Shown here: one piece after another, positions 1-8,432 of the stretch
Numbering within the stretch: the stretch's first letter is position 1
Layout: each line of letters starts with the position of its first letter
Source of the DNA: Microbacterium mangrovi
Lineage (GTDB): Bacteria > Actinomycetota > Actinomycetes > Actinomycetales > Microbacteriaceae
DNA length: 64,000 bases
Assembly (NCBI RefSeq): GCF_000802305.1
Contig: NZ_JTDK01000010.1
Location: forward strand, 281,658-345,657
Direction: 5' to 3'
Notes under the pieces: generated by a model
The model's database searches: none
Seen by the model: only the letters and a program-made list of their open reading frames with translations
What the model was told of the DNA's origin: nothing
Made by a program: the position numbers and the translations under genes

Positions 1-350
1 TTGGAGGAGTCGACGATCCAGTCGACGCCGCCGATGCTCACGCACTTGAGTGTCGTGGGGCCGGGCGGGGTGACGCCGCACGCGAGGATGATGGTGGCCG
101 GGTTGCCCCAGGCCGCGGTCGACTGCGCGTCGGTCCAGCGCCGGTCCTGCCCGCCGAGCGTGCCGCCGGACAGGGCGGTGAGGTCGGTCATCACCTCGGC
201 GCAGCGCGGGTCGTCGGCGTGCGGGGGCGGGTTCAGTGAGATCGTCGCGGCGCATCCGGCGAGACCTGCCGCCAGCACCACCGCCCCGACGACGGACGCG
301 GAGATGCGCAGGGCGCGACGGGAACGGGCCGAGGGGCGCAGGGAGGTCAC
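1..350 (-). CDS. DUF3515-type lipoprotein, 3' end cut by window edge
   Basis: The first about 116 residues of a secreted lipoprotein are visible; the gene runs off the left edge. A basic N-terminus is followed by a hydrophobic segment ending in a lipobox (Leu-Ala-Gly-Cys, about residues 30-33), so the mature protein should be lipid-anchored outside the membrane. The remainder, with scattered Cys and Trp, matches the DUF3515 family, which usually sits between ddl and thiL in Microbacteriaceae; function is unknown. The GTG start is chosen because a -10 hexamer TACGCT (positions 357-362 on this strand) ends 6 bases before it, a leaderless arrangement. It is divergent from thiL. Family assignment rests on synteny plus general appearance. 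Confidence 0.75.
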   Translation of the reverse strand, partial: MTSLRPSARSRRALRISASVVGAVVLAAGLAGCAATISLNPPPHADDPRCAEVMTDLTALSGGTLGGQDRRWTDAQSTAAWGNPATIILACGVTPPGPTTLKCVSIGGVDWIVDSS

Positions 351-439
351 CGATCCAGCGTACGGCGCGGTCGGCTGAGACACCGCCGAGTGGACCGACC
401 GGCGCAGCGAGCCGACGCGGGCCCGATACGGTGGAATCC

Positions 440-1432
440 ATGACCGCAACCGATCCGACCGTGGGCGAGCTCTCCGAGGGGCAGGTGCTGGAGGCGATCC
501 TGCGGCAGATCGGGCCGTCGTCGGCCGAGGTCGGGCCCGGTGACGACGCCGCCGTGCTGCCCGCTCCCGGGGAGCGGATCGTCGCCACCGTGGACACCCT
601 CGTGCACGGGCCGGACTTCCGTCTGGCATGGTCCGGCGGCTACGACCTCGGATGGAAGTCGGCGGCGGTGAACCTCGCCGACGTCGCCGCGATGGGGGCT
701 CGCCCGACGGCGCTGCTGGTCGCCCTCGCGATGCCGGATTCCACCCCGCTCTCGTTCGTGACCGCGCTCGCGGCGGGCCTTCGTGCCGGCTGTGAGGCTC
801 TGGCGCCGGGGTGCGCGGTCGAAGGCGGCGATCTCACGGTGTCCGACACCCTGACGATCGCGGTCACCGCGCTGGGTGTGCTCGACGGCATCCCGCCGGT
901 GCGCCGTGACGGTGCACGCGAGGGGGACGTCGTCGCGGTCGCGGGTGAGACGGGTCTCGCTGCGCGAGGGCTCGGCATCCTCTTCGACCGCTTCCGCGAT
1001 GCCCACGGAGCGCCCGTGCCGGTGGATGTCGCGGCGCTCCGGCCGGGCGAGGCCGACGCGATCACGGCGCAGCTGCGGCCGACGCCGCCGATCGGTCTCG
1101 GACCGATCGCGGCCCGCGCGGGGGCTTCCGCCATGATGGACGTCTCGGACGGGCTGGCGCTGGATGCCCGTCGCATGGCGTCGGCATCCGCCGTCACCAT
1201 CGACCTCTCGTCCGCGTCGATCGGCGGCGACCTCGCCGTGGCCCTGGCCGGCGGCGAGGATCACGCCCTGCTCGCGACGTTTCCGCCGGACGCGCCGCTG
1301 CCCCCGGGGTTCCGCGCGATCGGGACGGTGCGCGCGGCGCAGCCCGGCGGGCCCCTGCATGTGGACGGCCGTCCGTTCGACGATCGGGCGGGCTGGGACC
1401 CCTATCAGGACTGGGATTCCGAGCGCGGCTGA
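440..1432 (+). CDS. thiL: Thiamine-monophosphate kinase ThiL
   Basis: Phosphorylates thiamine monophosphate to the cofactor thiamine diphosphate, using ATP in the cytosol. The 330-residue length fits the family. The N-terminal AIRS-type half carries the Mg/ATP motif Gly-Asp-Asp-Ala-Ala near residue 34 and the DTLVHGPDF block that replaces the usual DxLVEGxHF. A later MDVSDGLALDA motif is the C-terminal ATP/substrate loop. The ATG start lies 7 bases after a TACGGT -10 hexamer (427-432), suggesting a leaderless mRNA, so a thiamine riboswitch upstream is not expected and none is seen. The 3' end overlaps the convergent rsmD by 28 bases. Confidence 0.95.
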   Translation: MTATDPTVGELSEGQVLEAILRQIGPSSAEVGPGDDAAVLPAPGERIVATVDTLVHGPDFRLAWSGGYDLGWKSAAVNLADVAAMGARPTALLVALAMPDSTPLSFVTALAAGLRAGCEALAPGCAVEGGDLTVSDTLTIAVTALGVLDGIPPVRRDGAREGDVVAVAGETGLAARGLGILFDRFRDAHGAPVPVDVAALRPGEADAITAQLRPTPPIGLGPIAARAGASAMMDVSDGLALDARRMASASAVTIDLSSASIGGDLAVALAGGEDHALLATFPPDAPLPPGFRAIGTVRAAQPGGPLHVDGRPFDDRAGWDPYQDWDSERG

Positions 1433-2007
1433 GGCTCGGCCGGAAACCGGTACCACCGGATCGCGGTGTCCCCGTAGCGCTTCGTGCGCTCGGCGACCCA
1501 CTCGGCGGGCACCTCGGGGTCGGTCGAGCGTGCTGCACGCTCCACCACGATGAGCGCGTCCGGCGCGAGGGACGGCTCGAGGGCGGTCAGCACCCGGGCC
1601 AGTTCGCCGTCGCCGAGGTCGTAGGGCGGATCGAGGAACACCAGGTCGAACGGCCCGTGCGCCGTCGCCACGTAGGTGCCCACCGACTGCCGGTGGACGC
1701 GCACCGCGGACGCCGGGACCGCTCCGCCCATCGCCTTGAGCACCCGGGCGGCGTTGGCCCGGGTGAGCTTCTCGGCGCCCGGCGCCTGCTCGACGAGGTC
1801 CGCGGAGGCAGCGCCGCGGCTCAGCGCCTCGAGGCCCAGGGCGCCGGTGCCCGCGTAGAGGTCCGCGACGCGCGCTCCGTGGAGCGCATCGGCGGACTCG
1901 AGGGCGGCGAACAGCGACTCCCGGACGCGGTCGCTCGTGGGCCGGGTGCCGCTCGAGGGGGCGGCGAGCACGGAGCCGCCGGCGCGGCCGGCGATGATGC
2001 GGGGCAC
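1405..2007 (-). CDS. rsmD: 16S rRNA (guanine966-N2)-methyltransferase RsmD
   Basis: A 200-residue SAM-dependent methyltransferase that modifies G966 of 16S rRNA in the assembling 30S subunit. It has the conserved N-terminal MPRIIAG block, the SAM-binding loop DLYAGTGALGLEALSRG near residues 49-65, and the catalytic FLDPPY motif near residues 124-129, which is diagnostic of N2-guanine enzymes. The GTG start is preceded by TAGGGT (2014-2019) with a 6-base gap, so the transcript is probably leaderless. The gene is divergent from recG and its stop lies inside the 3' end of thiL. In other actinobacteria rsmD usually neighbours coaD, as here. Confidence 0.95.
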   Translation of the reverse strand: MPRIIAGRAGGSVLAAPSSGTRPTSDRVRESLFAALESADALHGARVADLYAGTGALGLEALSRGAASADLVEQAPGAEKLTRANAARVLKAMGGAVPASAVRVHRQSVGTYVATAHGPFDLVFLDPPYDLGDGELARVLTALEPSLAPDALIVVERAARSTDPEVPAEWVAERTKRYGDTAIRWYRFPAEPQPRSESQS

Positions 2008-2013
2008 ATCTCC

Positions 2014-2051
2014 ACCCTACAAACGTCGATGTCCGACGCGCCGCCTAGACT
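2014..2051. promoter_or_regulatory. Divergent leaderless promoter pair, rsmD/recG
   Basis: The 50-base gap between the two start codons holds TAGGGT on the minus strand (2014-2019), 6 bases before the rsmD GTG, and TAGACT on the plus strand (2046-2051), 6 bases before the recG ATG. Neither gene has a convincing Shine-Dalgarno sequence. Transcription should begin at or next to each start codon. The -35 region of each promoter must lie in or beside the other's -10 region, so the two may compete for polymerase. Confidence 0.6.
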
Positions 2052-2057
2052 TGGCGC

Positions 2058-4220
2058 ATGTCGTCGCACGGTCTCGAGTCCCGGCTGACCGACATCATCG
2101 GTGCCCGCAGCGCGGGCGCGCTGGAGCGAGCGTTCGACATGCACACGGCGGGCGACCTGCTCGCGCACTATCCGCGTCGCTACGCCGATCGCGGCGAGCT
2201 CACCCCGATCTCATCGCTGGTCGTCGGGGAGCAGGTGACGATCGTCGCCCAGGTGCGCTCCGTGCAGCAGCGGCCGATGCGAAACCGGTCCGGCAGCCTG
2301 CTCGAGGTGTCGATCACCGACGGGCGCGGCGAGCTCAAGATCACGTTCTTCAACCAGGCCTGGCGTGCCGCCGAGCTCGCCCACGGGCGCCAGGGCATCT
2401 TCTCCGGCAAGGTGGGCGAGTACAAGGGCGGAAAACAGCTGTCGCACCCCGACTATCAGCTGTTCGACGATGCCGATGCGGCCCTGGCCACCGCCGAGGC
2501 GCACGAACACGAGCCGATCCCGATCTATCCCGCGACCTCCACGGTGTCGAGTTGGCAATTGCAGAAGTTCGTCGGCATGGCGCTGGACGGACTCGGCGAC
2601 GTGCCCGACCCGCTGCCGGAGGACGTGCGGATCCGCGACGGACTGCTGACCGCCCGCGAAGCGCTGGAGCGGATCCACCGACCCGACTTCGCCGACCAGG
2701 TGCCGGTCGCGCAGCAGACCCTGCGGATGCATGAGGCCCTCGTCCTGCAGACCGCGCTGCTCCAGCAGCGGTCGCTGGTGCGCGCACTGTCGGCCACCAA
2801 GCGCCCGGCCGGAGCCCTGCTGGCTCGATTCGATGCGGCGATGCCGTTCACCCTCACGCCCGACCAGCAGTCGGTGGGCGATCAGATCGCGTCGGACCTC
2901 GTGGGGGACTGGCCGATGAACCGGCTGGTCCAGGGCGAGGTCGGCTCGGGCAAGACCCTGGTGGCGCTGCGGGCGATGCTGCAGGTCGCGGATGCCGGCG
3001 GACAGAGTGCGCTCATCGCCCCCACCGAGGTGCTCGCCGGCCAGCACCTCCGATCGATCGTCCGGATGCTCGGGCGAGACCTCGCCCCCGAGCTCATGCC
3101 GACCCTGCTTACGGGTCAGATGCCCGCCGCCGAGCGGCGCCGTGCCGCGCTGCGAGTGGCATCCGGACAAGCCCTGATCGTGGTCGGCACGCACGCGCTG
3201 CTCAGCGACAAGACGACCTTCGCCGATCTCGGCCTCGTCGTCGTCGACGAGCAGCACCGGTTCGGAGTCGAGCAGCGCGAGACGCTCCGCGCGAAGGGCT
3301 CCAGCCCGCACGCCCTCGTGCTCACCGCGACACCGATTCCCCGGACGGTGGCGATGACCGTTTTCGGCGACCTCGACGTGTCGACGATCCGCACCATGCC
3401 CGCGGGCCGCGCCGGCATCCAGACGTTCGTCGCGCCGCTCGCCGACCGGCCGGGGTGGTTCGGACGCGTGTGGGAGCGGGTCACCGAAGAGGTGGCCGCC
3501 GGGCATCAGGCGTTCGTCGTCTGTCCCGCGATCGACACCGAGGCGTCCGGGGCGGCCGCGGCCGACGACGATGCCGCGCCGCCGGTCGAGGGGGAGAGCG
3601 CACGCCCGCGCTGGGGGGTGGTGCAGGTGGTCGAGATGCTGTCCGGGCATCCGCTGTTCGCGGCGCTGCGCGTCGAGATGCTGCACGGCAAGATGAGCCC
3701 CGACGAGAAAGACACGGTGATGCGGGCCTTCGCCGCCGGCGAGATCGACGTGCTGGTCGCGACGACCGTCGTCGAGGTGGGCGTGGACGTGCCGAACGCG
3801 TCTGCCATGGTGATCCTGGATGCCGACCGGTTCGGGGTCTCACAGCTGCACCAGCTGCGCGGCCGCGTCGGCCGCGGCGAGGTCCCGGGGATCTGCCTGC
3901 TCGTCACGGAGTCGCCCGCGGGGACTCCGGCGCGGGCCCGCGTCGAGGCCGTCGCGGCCACCACCGACGGTTTCGAACTGGCCGAGGTCGACCTGCAGCT
4001 GCGCGGCGAGGGCGACGTGCTCGGCGACGCGCAGTCCGGCGCACGGTCGTCGCTGCGGCTCCTGCGGGTGATCAAGGATGCCGACATCCTCGCCGAGGCG
4101 CGCCAGGAGGCCGAGCGGATCCTCGCCGACGATCCGGCGCTCATCCGGCATCCCGCTCTCGGCGCCGCGATCGAGCGGCGGCTGGACGCCTCCGAGCGCG
4201 CCGCCCTCGCGAAGAACTAG
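2058..4220 (+). CDS. recG: ATP-dependent DNA helicase RecG
   Basis: Remodels stalled replication forks and Holliday junctions. The 720-residue protein has the wedge/OB-fold domain in the first about 200 residues, then the two helicase domains. Walker A is GEVGSGKT near residue 292, the DEAH-like box reads DEQH near residue 397, followed by TATPIPRT, and the C-terminal helicase domain has LRGRVGRG plus the RecG-specific tail. An Ala/Asp-rich insertion near residues 495-515 in the linker is typical of actinobacterial RecG. The ATG is 6 bases after TAGACT, with no Shine-Dalgarno, so translation is probably leaderless. coaD follows after 49 bases. Confidence 0.96.
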   Translation: MSSHGLESRLTDIIGARSAGALERAFDMHTAGDLLAHYPRRYADRGELTPISSLVVGEQVTIVAQVRSVQQRPMRNRSGSLLEVSITDGRGELKITFFNQAWRAAELAHGRQGIFSGKVGEYKGGKQLSHPDYQLFDDADAALATAEAHEHEPIPIYPATSTVSSWQLQKFVGMALDGLGDVPDPLPEDVRIRDGLLTAREALERIHRPDFADQVPVAQQTLRMHEALVLQTALLQQRSLVRALSATKRPAGALLARFDAAMPFTLTPDQQSVGDQIASDLVGDWPMNRLVQGEVGSGKTLVALRAMLQVADAGGQSALIAPTEVLAGQHLRSIVRMLGRDLAPELMPTLLTGQMPAAERRRAALRVASGQALIVVGTHALLSDKTTFADLGLVVVDEQHRFGVEQRETLRAKGSSPHALVLTATPIPRTVAMTVFGDLDVSTIRTMPAGRAGIQTFVAPLADRPGWFGRVWERVTEEVAAGHQAFVVCPAIDTEASGAAAADDDAAPPVEGESARPRWGVVQVVEMLSGHPLFAALRVEMLHGKMSPDEKDTVMRAFAAGEIDVLVATTVVEVGVDVPNASAMVILDADRFGVSQLHQLRGRVGRGEVPGICLLVTESPAGTPARARVEAVAATTDGFELAEVDLQLRGEGDVLGDAQSGARSSLRLLRVIKDADILAEARQEAERILADDPALIRHPALGAAIERRLDASERAALAKN

Positions 4221-4269
4221 CCGTCGCGCGGTGCGCGGGGTGCGGAGCCGCGCCGACTAGGGTGGTCAC

Positions 4270-4785
4270 GTGAGCAACCGGATCGCCGTCGTTCCCGGAT
4301 CCTTCGACCCGCCGACCCTCGGACACCTCGATGTGATCCGTCGCGCCGCCGCCCTCTACGACACCACCCACGTCGTGGTCGTGCACAACCCGGGCAAAGA
4401 GGCCATGCTGCCCATCGCGCAGCGGCTCTCGCTGCTCGAGCAGTCGATCGCCGAAGGCGAGGTGGGCGGCGAGGTCGTCGTCGCCTCGTGGAGCATGGGC
4501 CTGCTCGTCGACTACGCCAGCGACGTGGGGGCGGGCATCCTGGTCAAGGGCATCCGCTCGCAGGTGGATGTCGCCTACGAGACGCCGATGGCGATCGTGA
4601 ACCGGCACCTCGCGGGCATCGAGACGGTGTTCCTGCTGCCGGACCCGGCGCACGCCCTGGTGTCGAGCTCGCTCGTGCGCCAGGTGGCGGCGCTCGGCGG
4701 CGACGTCTCGCCGTACGTGCCGCCGGCCGTCGCGCGGTTCCTGGATGCCACGACAGACCCCTCCGTCGGCACCATCCAGAACTGA
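4270..4785 (+). CDS. coaD: Pantetheine-phosphate adenylyltransferase CoaD
   Basis: Catalyses the penultimate step of coenzyme A synthesis, joining ATP and 4'-phosphopantetheine to give dephospho-CoA. The 171-residue size is normal. The nucleotidyltransferase motif [11 protein letters not shown] sits at residues 9-19, where the TxGH part binds ATP, and the C-terminal SSSLVR block near residue 130 is the second nucleotide-binding motif. The GTG start is 6 bases after TAGGGT (4258-4263), again leaderless. It has its own promoter although it lies downstream of recG. The 3' neighbour is the yceD-rpmF pair. Confidence 0.96.
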   Translation: MSNRIAVVPGSFDPPTLGHLDVIRRAAALYDTTHVVVVHNPGKEAMLPIAQRLSLLEQSIAEGEVGGEVVVASWSMGLLVDYASDVGAGILVKGIRSQVDVAYETPMAIVNRHLAGIETVFLLPDPAHALVSSSLVRQVAALGGDVSPYVPPAVARFLDATTDPSVGTIQN

Positions 4786-4849
4786 GCGGCTCGCCCGAGA
4801 CGACCGCCGACTCGGTGCCCGCGAAGGCGCCCGCGGCTAGACTCGTCGG

Positions 4850-5401
4850 GTGAGAACCACCCGCCCCGGCCCCTTCGCCCTGAACATCCGTGATCTCGTC
4901 GGACGCCCCGGTGAGATGCGCGAACTCGAATTCGACGTCGACCTGGCCGATCGCTGGGGAGAGGCGCTCGTCTCGGTGCCGGCCGACTCGCCGGTGGCGA
5001 TCGACGTGCGTCTCGAGTCCGTCCACGAGGGGATCCTCGTGACCGGGACGGCCGCTGCCACCTACGAGGGCGAGTGCGGCCGGTGCCTCACACCGATCTC
5101 CGAGCGGGTCGAAGTCGAGTTCCAGGAGCTTTTCGCGTATCCTGGAGAGGAAGCGAATGACTTCGAGGTTCAAGACGACCACGTGGATCTTGAAACTCTT
5201 GTCCGGGACGCCATTGTTCTGTCGCTTCCGTTTCAGCCGGTTTGCCGGCCAGACTGCCCGGGATTGGACCCGATCACGGGCGAGCGTCTGGACGAGCGAG
5301 CCGTGCCGGAGCCGCAGGAACCCCTCGATCCACGATGGGCAGCTCTCGCGGATTTCCAGGCGGAGCCGGCTGCCGGTCCTGAGGACGAGCCGACACGATA
5401 G
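4850..5401 (+). CDS. YceD/DUF177 family protein upstream of rpmF
   Basis: A 183-residue protein of the YceD family, which is almost always encoded directly upstream of rpmF and is linked to 23S rRNA or large-subunit accumulation; its biochemical activity is not settled. Two cysteine pairs are visible, CGRC in the middle and CRPDCPG near the C-terminal third, which could bind metal. The start codon GTG is 6 bases after TAGACT (4838-4843), so the message should be leaderless. It is 72 bases before rpmF, and the two are probably co-transcribed. Confidence 0.88.
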   Translation: MRTTRPGPFALNIRDLVGRPGEMRELEFDVDLADRWGEALVSVPADSPVAIDVRLESVHEGILVTGTAAATYEGECGRCLTPISERVEVEFQELFAYPGEEANDFEVQDDHVDLETLVRDAIVLSLPFQPVCRPDCPGLDPITGERLDERAVPEPQEPLDPRWAALADFQAEPAAGPEDEPTR

Positions 5402-5473
5402 CGCCTCACCCCGAGCAGAGAACATCAGAACCGGACGCGTGCGTCCGGGTCGCACACGAAAGTAGAGAAGGCC

Positions 5474-5683
5474 ATGGCAGGTAACCCCCCGAAGCGGAAG
5501 GTCTCCCGTTCGAACACCCGCTCGCGTCGCGCGCAGTGGAAGGCTGAGGTCCCCACCCTGGTGAAGACCGTCGAGAACGGCAAGACCGTCTACAGCCGTC
5601 CGCACCAGGCGAAGGTCGTCACCGACTCGCAGGGCACCGAGCTGTTCCTCGAGTACAAGGGCCGCAAGGTCGCCGACGCCTGA
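5474..5683 (+). CDS. rpmF: 50S ribosomal protein L32
   Basis: A 69-residue basic ribosomal protein with the N-terminal MAGNPPKRKVSRSNTRSRRA block typical of actinobacterial L32. It contains no cysteine, so the zinc-ribbon of zinc-binding L32 is absent and this is the zinc-independent form. Whether a zinc-binding paralog exists elsewhere cannot be told from this window. The ATG has a weak purine-rich upstream sequence (aagtagagaaggcc). rnc follows 8 bases after the stop, so yceD-rpmF-rnc-mutM is a likely operon. Confidence 0.96.
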   Translation: MAGNPPKRKVSRSNTRSRRAQWKAEVPTLVKTVENGKTVYSRPHQAKVVTDSQGTELFLEYKGRKVADA

Positions 5684-5691
5684 ACGCCGTC

Positions 5692-6378
5692 GTGACTGAC
5701 GAATCACAGCGCAGTCTTTCCGAGAAGCTCGGGGTCGACATCGACCCCGAGCTTCTCGCACTTGCGCTGACGCATCGCTCCTACGCGTATGAGCACGGCG
5801 GCCTCCCGCACAACGAGCGGCTCGAGTTCCTCGGCGACTCGGTGCTCGGCCAGGCGACCACCGTGCTGCTGTACACGCGGCATCCCGAGTACGACGAGGG
5901 GACCCTCGCCAAGCGGCGCGCCGGTGTGGTGTCGACGGTGGCGCTCGCGGAGGCGGCCCGGCGCATCGGCATCGGCGCATACCTGAAGCTCGGGCGCGGC
6001 GAAGAGCTGACCGGCGGTCGCGACAAGGATTCGATCCTCGCCGACACGACCGAGGCGCTCATCGGCGCGACATACCTGTCGGCGGGTCAGGATGCCGCGA
6101 CCGGCCTGGTGCACCGCATCGTCGAGCCGATGCTCGCCGACCCGGCCCGCATCGACGCCGCCATCGATCCGAAGACGAGCCTGCAGGAGGTCGCCGCGCG
6201 CCTGCACCTGCCGGCGCCGCTGTACGCCGTGGATTCGACCGGACCCGATCACAACCGCACGTTCACCGCCACGGTGACGACGGGTGAGACCGTGGGCCAC
6301 GGAACCGGGACGAGCAAGAAGCACGCCGAGATGGCGGCCGCGCTGGATGCCTGGCACGCGCTGTCCGGGCGCGGCTGA
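5692..6378 (+). CDS. rnc: Ribonuclease III
   Basis: Cleaves double-stranded RNA, including rRNA precursors. The 228-residue protein has the catalytic domain with signature NERLEFLGDSVL at residues 41-52 (acidic Mg ligands Glu45 and Asp49), a second acidic site in the DTTEALIGA segment near residues 119-127, and a C-terminal double-stranded RNA-binding domain ending in the AEMAAALDAW helix. The GTG start lies 8 bases after the rpmF stop, which supports coupling to the ribosomal protein gene. mutM begins 8 bases after its stop. Confidence 0.96.
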   Translation: MTDESQRSLSEKLGVDIDPELLALALTHRSYAYEHGGLPHNERLEFLGDSVLGQATTVLLYTRHPEYDEGTLAKRRAGVVSTVALAEAARRIGIGAYLKLGRGEELTGGRDKDSILADTTEALIGATYLSAGQDAATGLVHRIVEPMLADPARIDAAIDPKTSLQEVAARLHLPAPLYAVDSTGPDHNRTFTATVTTGETVGHGTGTSKKHAEMAAALDAWHALSGRG

Positions 6379-6386
6379 GCCCCTGA

Positions 6387-7298
6387 ATGCCTGAGCTTCC
6401 CGAAGTCGAGGTCGTGCGCGCGGGGCTCGCGCCGGCGGTGACCGGTGCGCGGGTCGTGGCCGTCACGGTGCACGACGAGCGTGCGCTCACCCGGCATCCC
6501 GGCTCGTGCGCCGACTTCGAGGCCCGCCTGACGGGGCGCACGCTCGTCGGCGCCGCACGACGCGGCAAGTTCCTCTGGCTCCCGCTGGCGACGGAGTCGG
6601 GACCGGGGGAGTCGCTCATCGGCCACCTCGGGATGAGCGGGCAGATGCTGCTGCGCGAGTCCGGCGCGCCCGCGGAACGTCACGAGCGGATCCGTCTCGA
6701 TATCGCGCATCCGCTCCACGGCGAGCTGGCCGTGGTCTTCAGCGATCAGCGGACGTTCGGGTCGCTCGCGATCGACACCGACGTGCCGACGCCCGATCAC
6801 GCCCCCGGCGGATGGGGAACCGACGCGGCCGCCGTGCCGAGCCAGGTCGCGCACATCGCCCGCGATCCGCTCGATTCCGCCTTCGACGATGCCCGCTGGC
6901 GCGCTCTGATCGCGCGCAAGGACTCCGCCATCAAGCGGGTCCTGCTGGACCAGACCGTCGCGAGCGGCATCGGGAACATCTACGCGGACGAGTCACTGTG
7001 GGCGGCGCGGATCCATCCCGAGACTCCGGCGCGCGCGCTGTCGAAACGCGCGGCGACCCTCCTTCTGACCGAGGTGCGGCTGGTCCTCGAGAAGGCGCTC
7101 GTCGAGGGCGGGACGAGCTTCGACGCCCAGTACGTCAACGTGAACGGGCAGGCGGGCTACTTCGCCCATTCGCTGAATGCGTACGGGCGGACGGGGCTGC
7201 CGTGCGCGAGGTGCGGCCGCCCCATCCGCCGGGACCCCTTCATGAACCGGTCCAGCCACTTCTGCTCGTCCTGTCAGAGGATCCGGCGCCTCAGCTGA
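6387..7298 (+). CDS. mutM: Formamidopyrimidine-DNA glycosylase (Fpg)
   Basis: Base-excision repair enzyme that removes 8-oxoguanine and formamidopyrimidines. The N-terminus is MPELPEVE, giving the catalytic Pro2 and Glu3 after Met removal. The helix-2-turn-helix DNA-binding region contains GIGNIYADE, and a C-terminal zinc finger has two Cys pairs (CARC and CSSC, about residues 271-295). Length 303. The order rnc-mutM-smc-ftsY is common in actinobacteria; here an acetyltransferase locus on the opposite strand is inserted between mutM and smc. The 3' end overlaps the convergent GNAT gene by 8 bases. Confidence 0.96.
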   Translation: MPELPEVEVVRAGLAPAVTGARVVAVTVHDERALTRHPGSCADFEARLTGRTLVGAARRGKFLWLPLATESGPGESLIGHLGMSGQMLLRESGAPAERHERIRLDIAHPLHGELAVVFSDQRTFGSLAIDTDVPTPDHAPGGWGTDAAAVPSQVAHIARDPLDSAFDDARWRALIARKDSAIKRVLLDQTVASGIGNIYADESLWAARIHPETPARALSKRAATLLLTEVRLVLEKALVEGGTSFDAQYVNVNGQAGYFAHSLNAYGRTGLPCARCGRPIRRDPFMNRSSHFCSSCQRIRRLS

Positions 7299-8391
7299 GC
7301 TCCTTCTTCCACGCGCCGTTGTAGAGCATGGGGGCGAAGCCGATGGCCTCGTTGATGTCGAGCATCGGCCGGTTCTCCTCCGCGTTCCAGGTGAGCACGC
7401 GGCGGGACTGCGGCGCGACCTCCCGCCACGAGAGGAGTCCGGCGCACTTGACGAGCATCCCGAGTCGGTGTCCGCGGTGCTCGCGCAGCACGAGGGTGTC
7501 CTCCTGCATGGTGGGGCGGCTCCGGTCGGTGCCGGCGACCAGCTCGTTGAACGCCGCCAGAGTGCCCGTCGCGACATGACGCGCGGCGGTGACCTGGGCC
7601 GCCCGCCCGGACTCGACGTATCGTGCGTCGTGGTCGCGCACTCGCGCGGCATCCCACGTCTCCTCGTCCACGTCGAGGTCCGCGGCGGGCGCGTCGGTCG
7701 ACATACGCGACTTCAGCCAGGCGTAGTCGTCCACGAGCTCGTCCGGGGTGGGCAGCATCCACTGCACGATCTCGTAGTCCGCCGCCGCCTTCCGGGCTTC
7801 GCCGAGCAGATCCTCGATCCGGGCGAAGGCCGCGGGATCGAGGTTGAGAACGCTCTGGCGCTCGATCTGCTCGAGAGTGTGGCCGCGGCGCTCGAGGAAG
7901 CGTGCGGCGTGGTCGCGGGGGACCGTGCCGAACCCGGTGGGCGGTGCGAGTCGTTCGCCGTCGCCCTGAACGTGACTCGCCCAGGCCTGCATCACCGTGC
8001 GTCCTTCGGCGCGAACCCTCTGTTCCACCATCTCGTACGCGGCCGAGCCGATGCCCTGCCCCCAGACCGAGCGGACGAGTTCGATCCACCAGTAGGCGAT
8101 GTGCGAGCCTTCCTCTTGAGGAAGCTCGATCCCGACGCGCCCGACGGCCCGGTCGCCCTGCCGGACGACCCACCAGGATCGCTTCGAATAGTCGGTGTGC
8201 TGGAATCCCGGCAGCAACTCGGCGGCATCGACGGTCTCATCGTCGGTGCCGTTGATCTCCTCGTAGATCGCGTTGCGTGCGCGCACCATGTCGATGAAGT
8301 CTGCAGCATCCGGCGCGTCGACGGATGCGGGGATGTGCAGTGGGGTCAGGGTGACGCCCGACGGCAGAGCCGTCGTCTCATGTGCGGTCAT
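7291..8391 (-). CDS. Double GNAT-family N-acetyltransferase, copy B
   Basis: A 366-residue protein with two GNAT folds in tandem. The N-terminal fold shows a motif A-like WGQGIG acetyl-CoA loop near residues 110-115. The C-terminal fold has HRGHRLG near residue 300, followed by [13 protein letters not shown] and a final GAWKKEL. The C-terminal half is nearly the same as that of the upstream gene (8433-9524), so the two are tandem paralogs; substrate is unknown. The ATG at 8391 is favoured by an AAGGAG Shine-Dalgarno. An alternative in-frame ATG at 8436 overlaps the stop of the upstream gene as ATGA and would add 15 residues. Antibiotic or mycothiol-type substrates are possible by family only. 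Confidence 0.85.
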   Translation of the reverse strand: MTAHETTALPSGVTLTPLHIPASVDAPDAADFIDMVRARNAIYEEINGTDDETVDAAELLPGFQHTDYSKRSWWVVRQGDRAVGRVGIELPQEEGSHIAYWWIELVRSVWGQGIGSAAYEMVEQRVRAEGRTVMQAWASHVQGDGERLAPPTGFGTVPRDHAARFLERRGHTLEQIERQSVLNLDPAAFARIEDLLGEARKAAADYEIVQWMLPTPDELVDDYAWLKSRMSTDAPAADLDVDEETWDAARVRDHDARYVESGRAAQVTAARHVATGTLAAFNELVAGTDRSRPTMQEDTLVLREHRGHRLGMLVKCAGLLSWREVAPQSRRVLTWNAEENRPMLDINEAIGFAPMLYNGAWKKELS

Positions 8392-8432
8392 TGTCGCGGT
8401 CTCCTTCGATTCGTTTCTGCCAGGCTCCCTGG

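Noticed and set aside
440..470. Thiamine riboswitch before thiL
   Set aside because: The -10 box is only 7 bases before the ATG, leaving no leader RNA to fold.
2211..3686. 491-codon antisense frame across recG
   Set aside because: Same reason: the plus strand has complete RecG helicase motifs.
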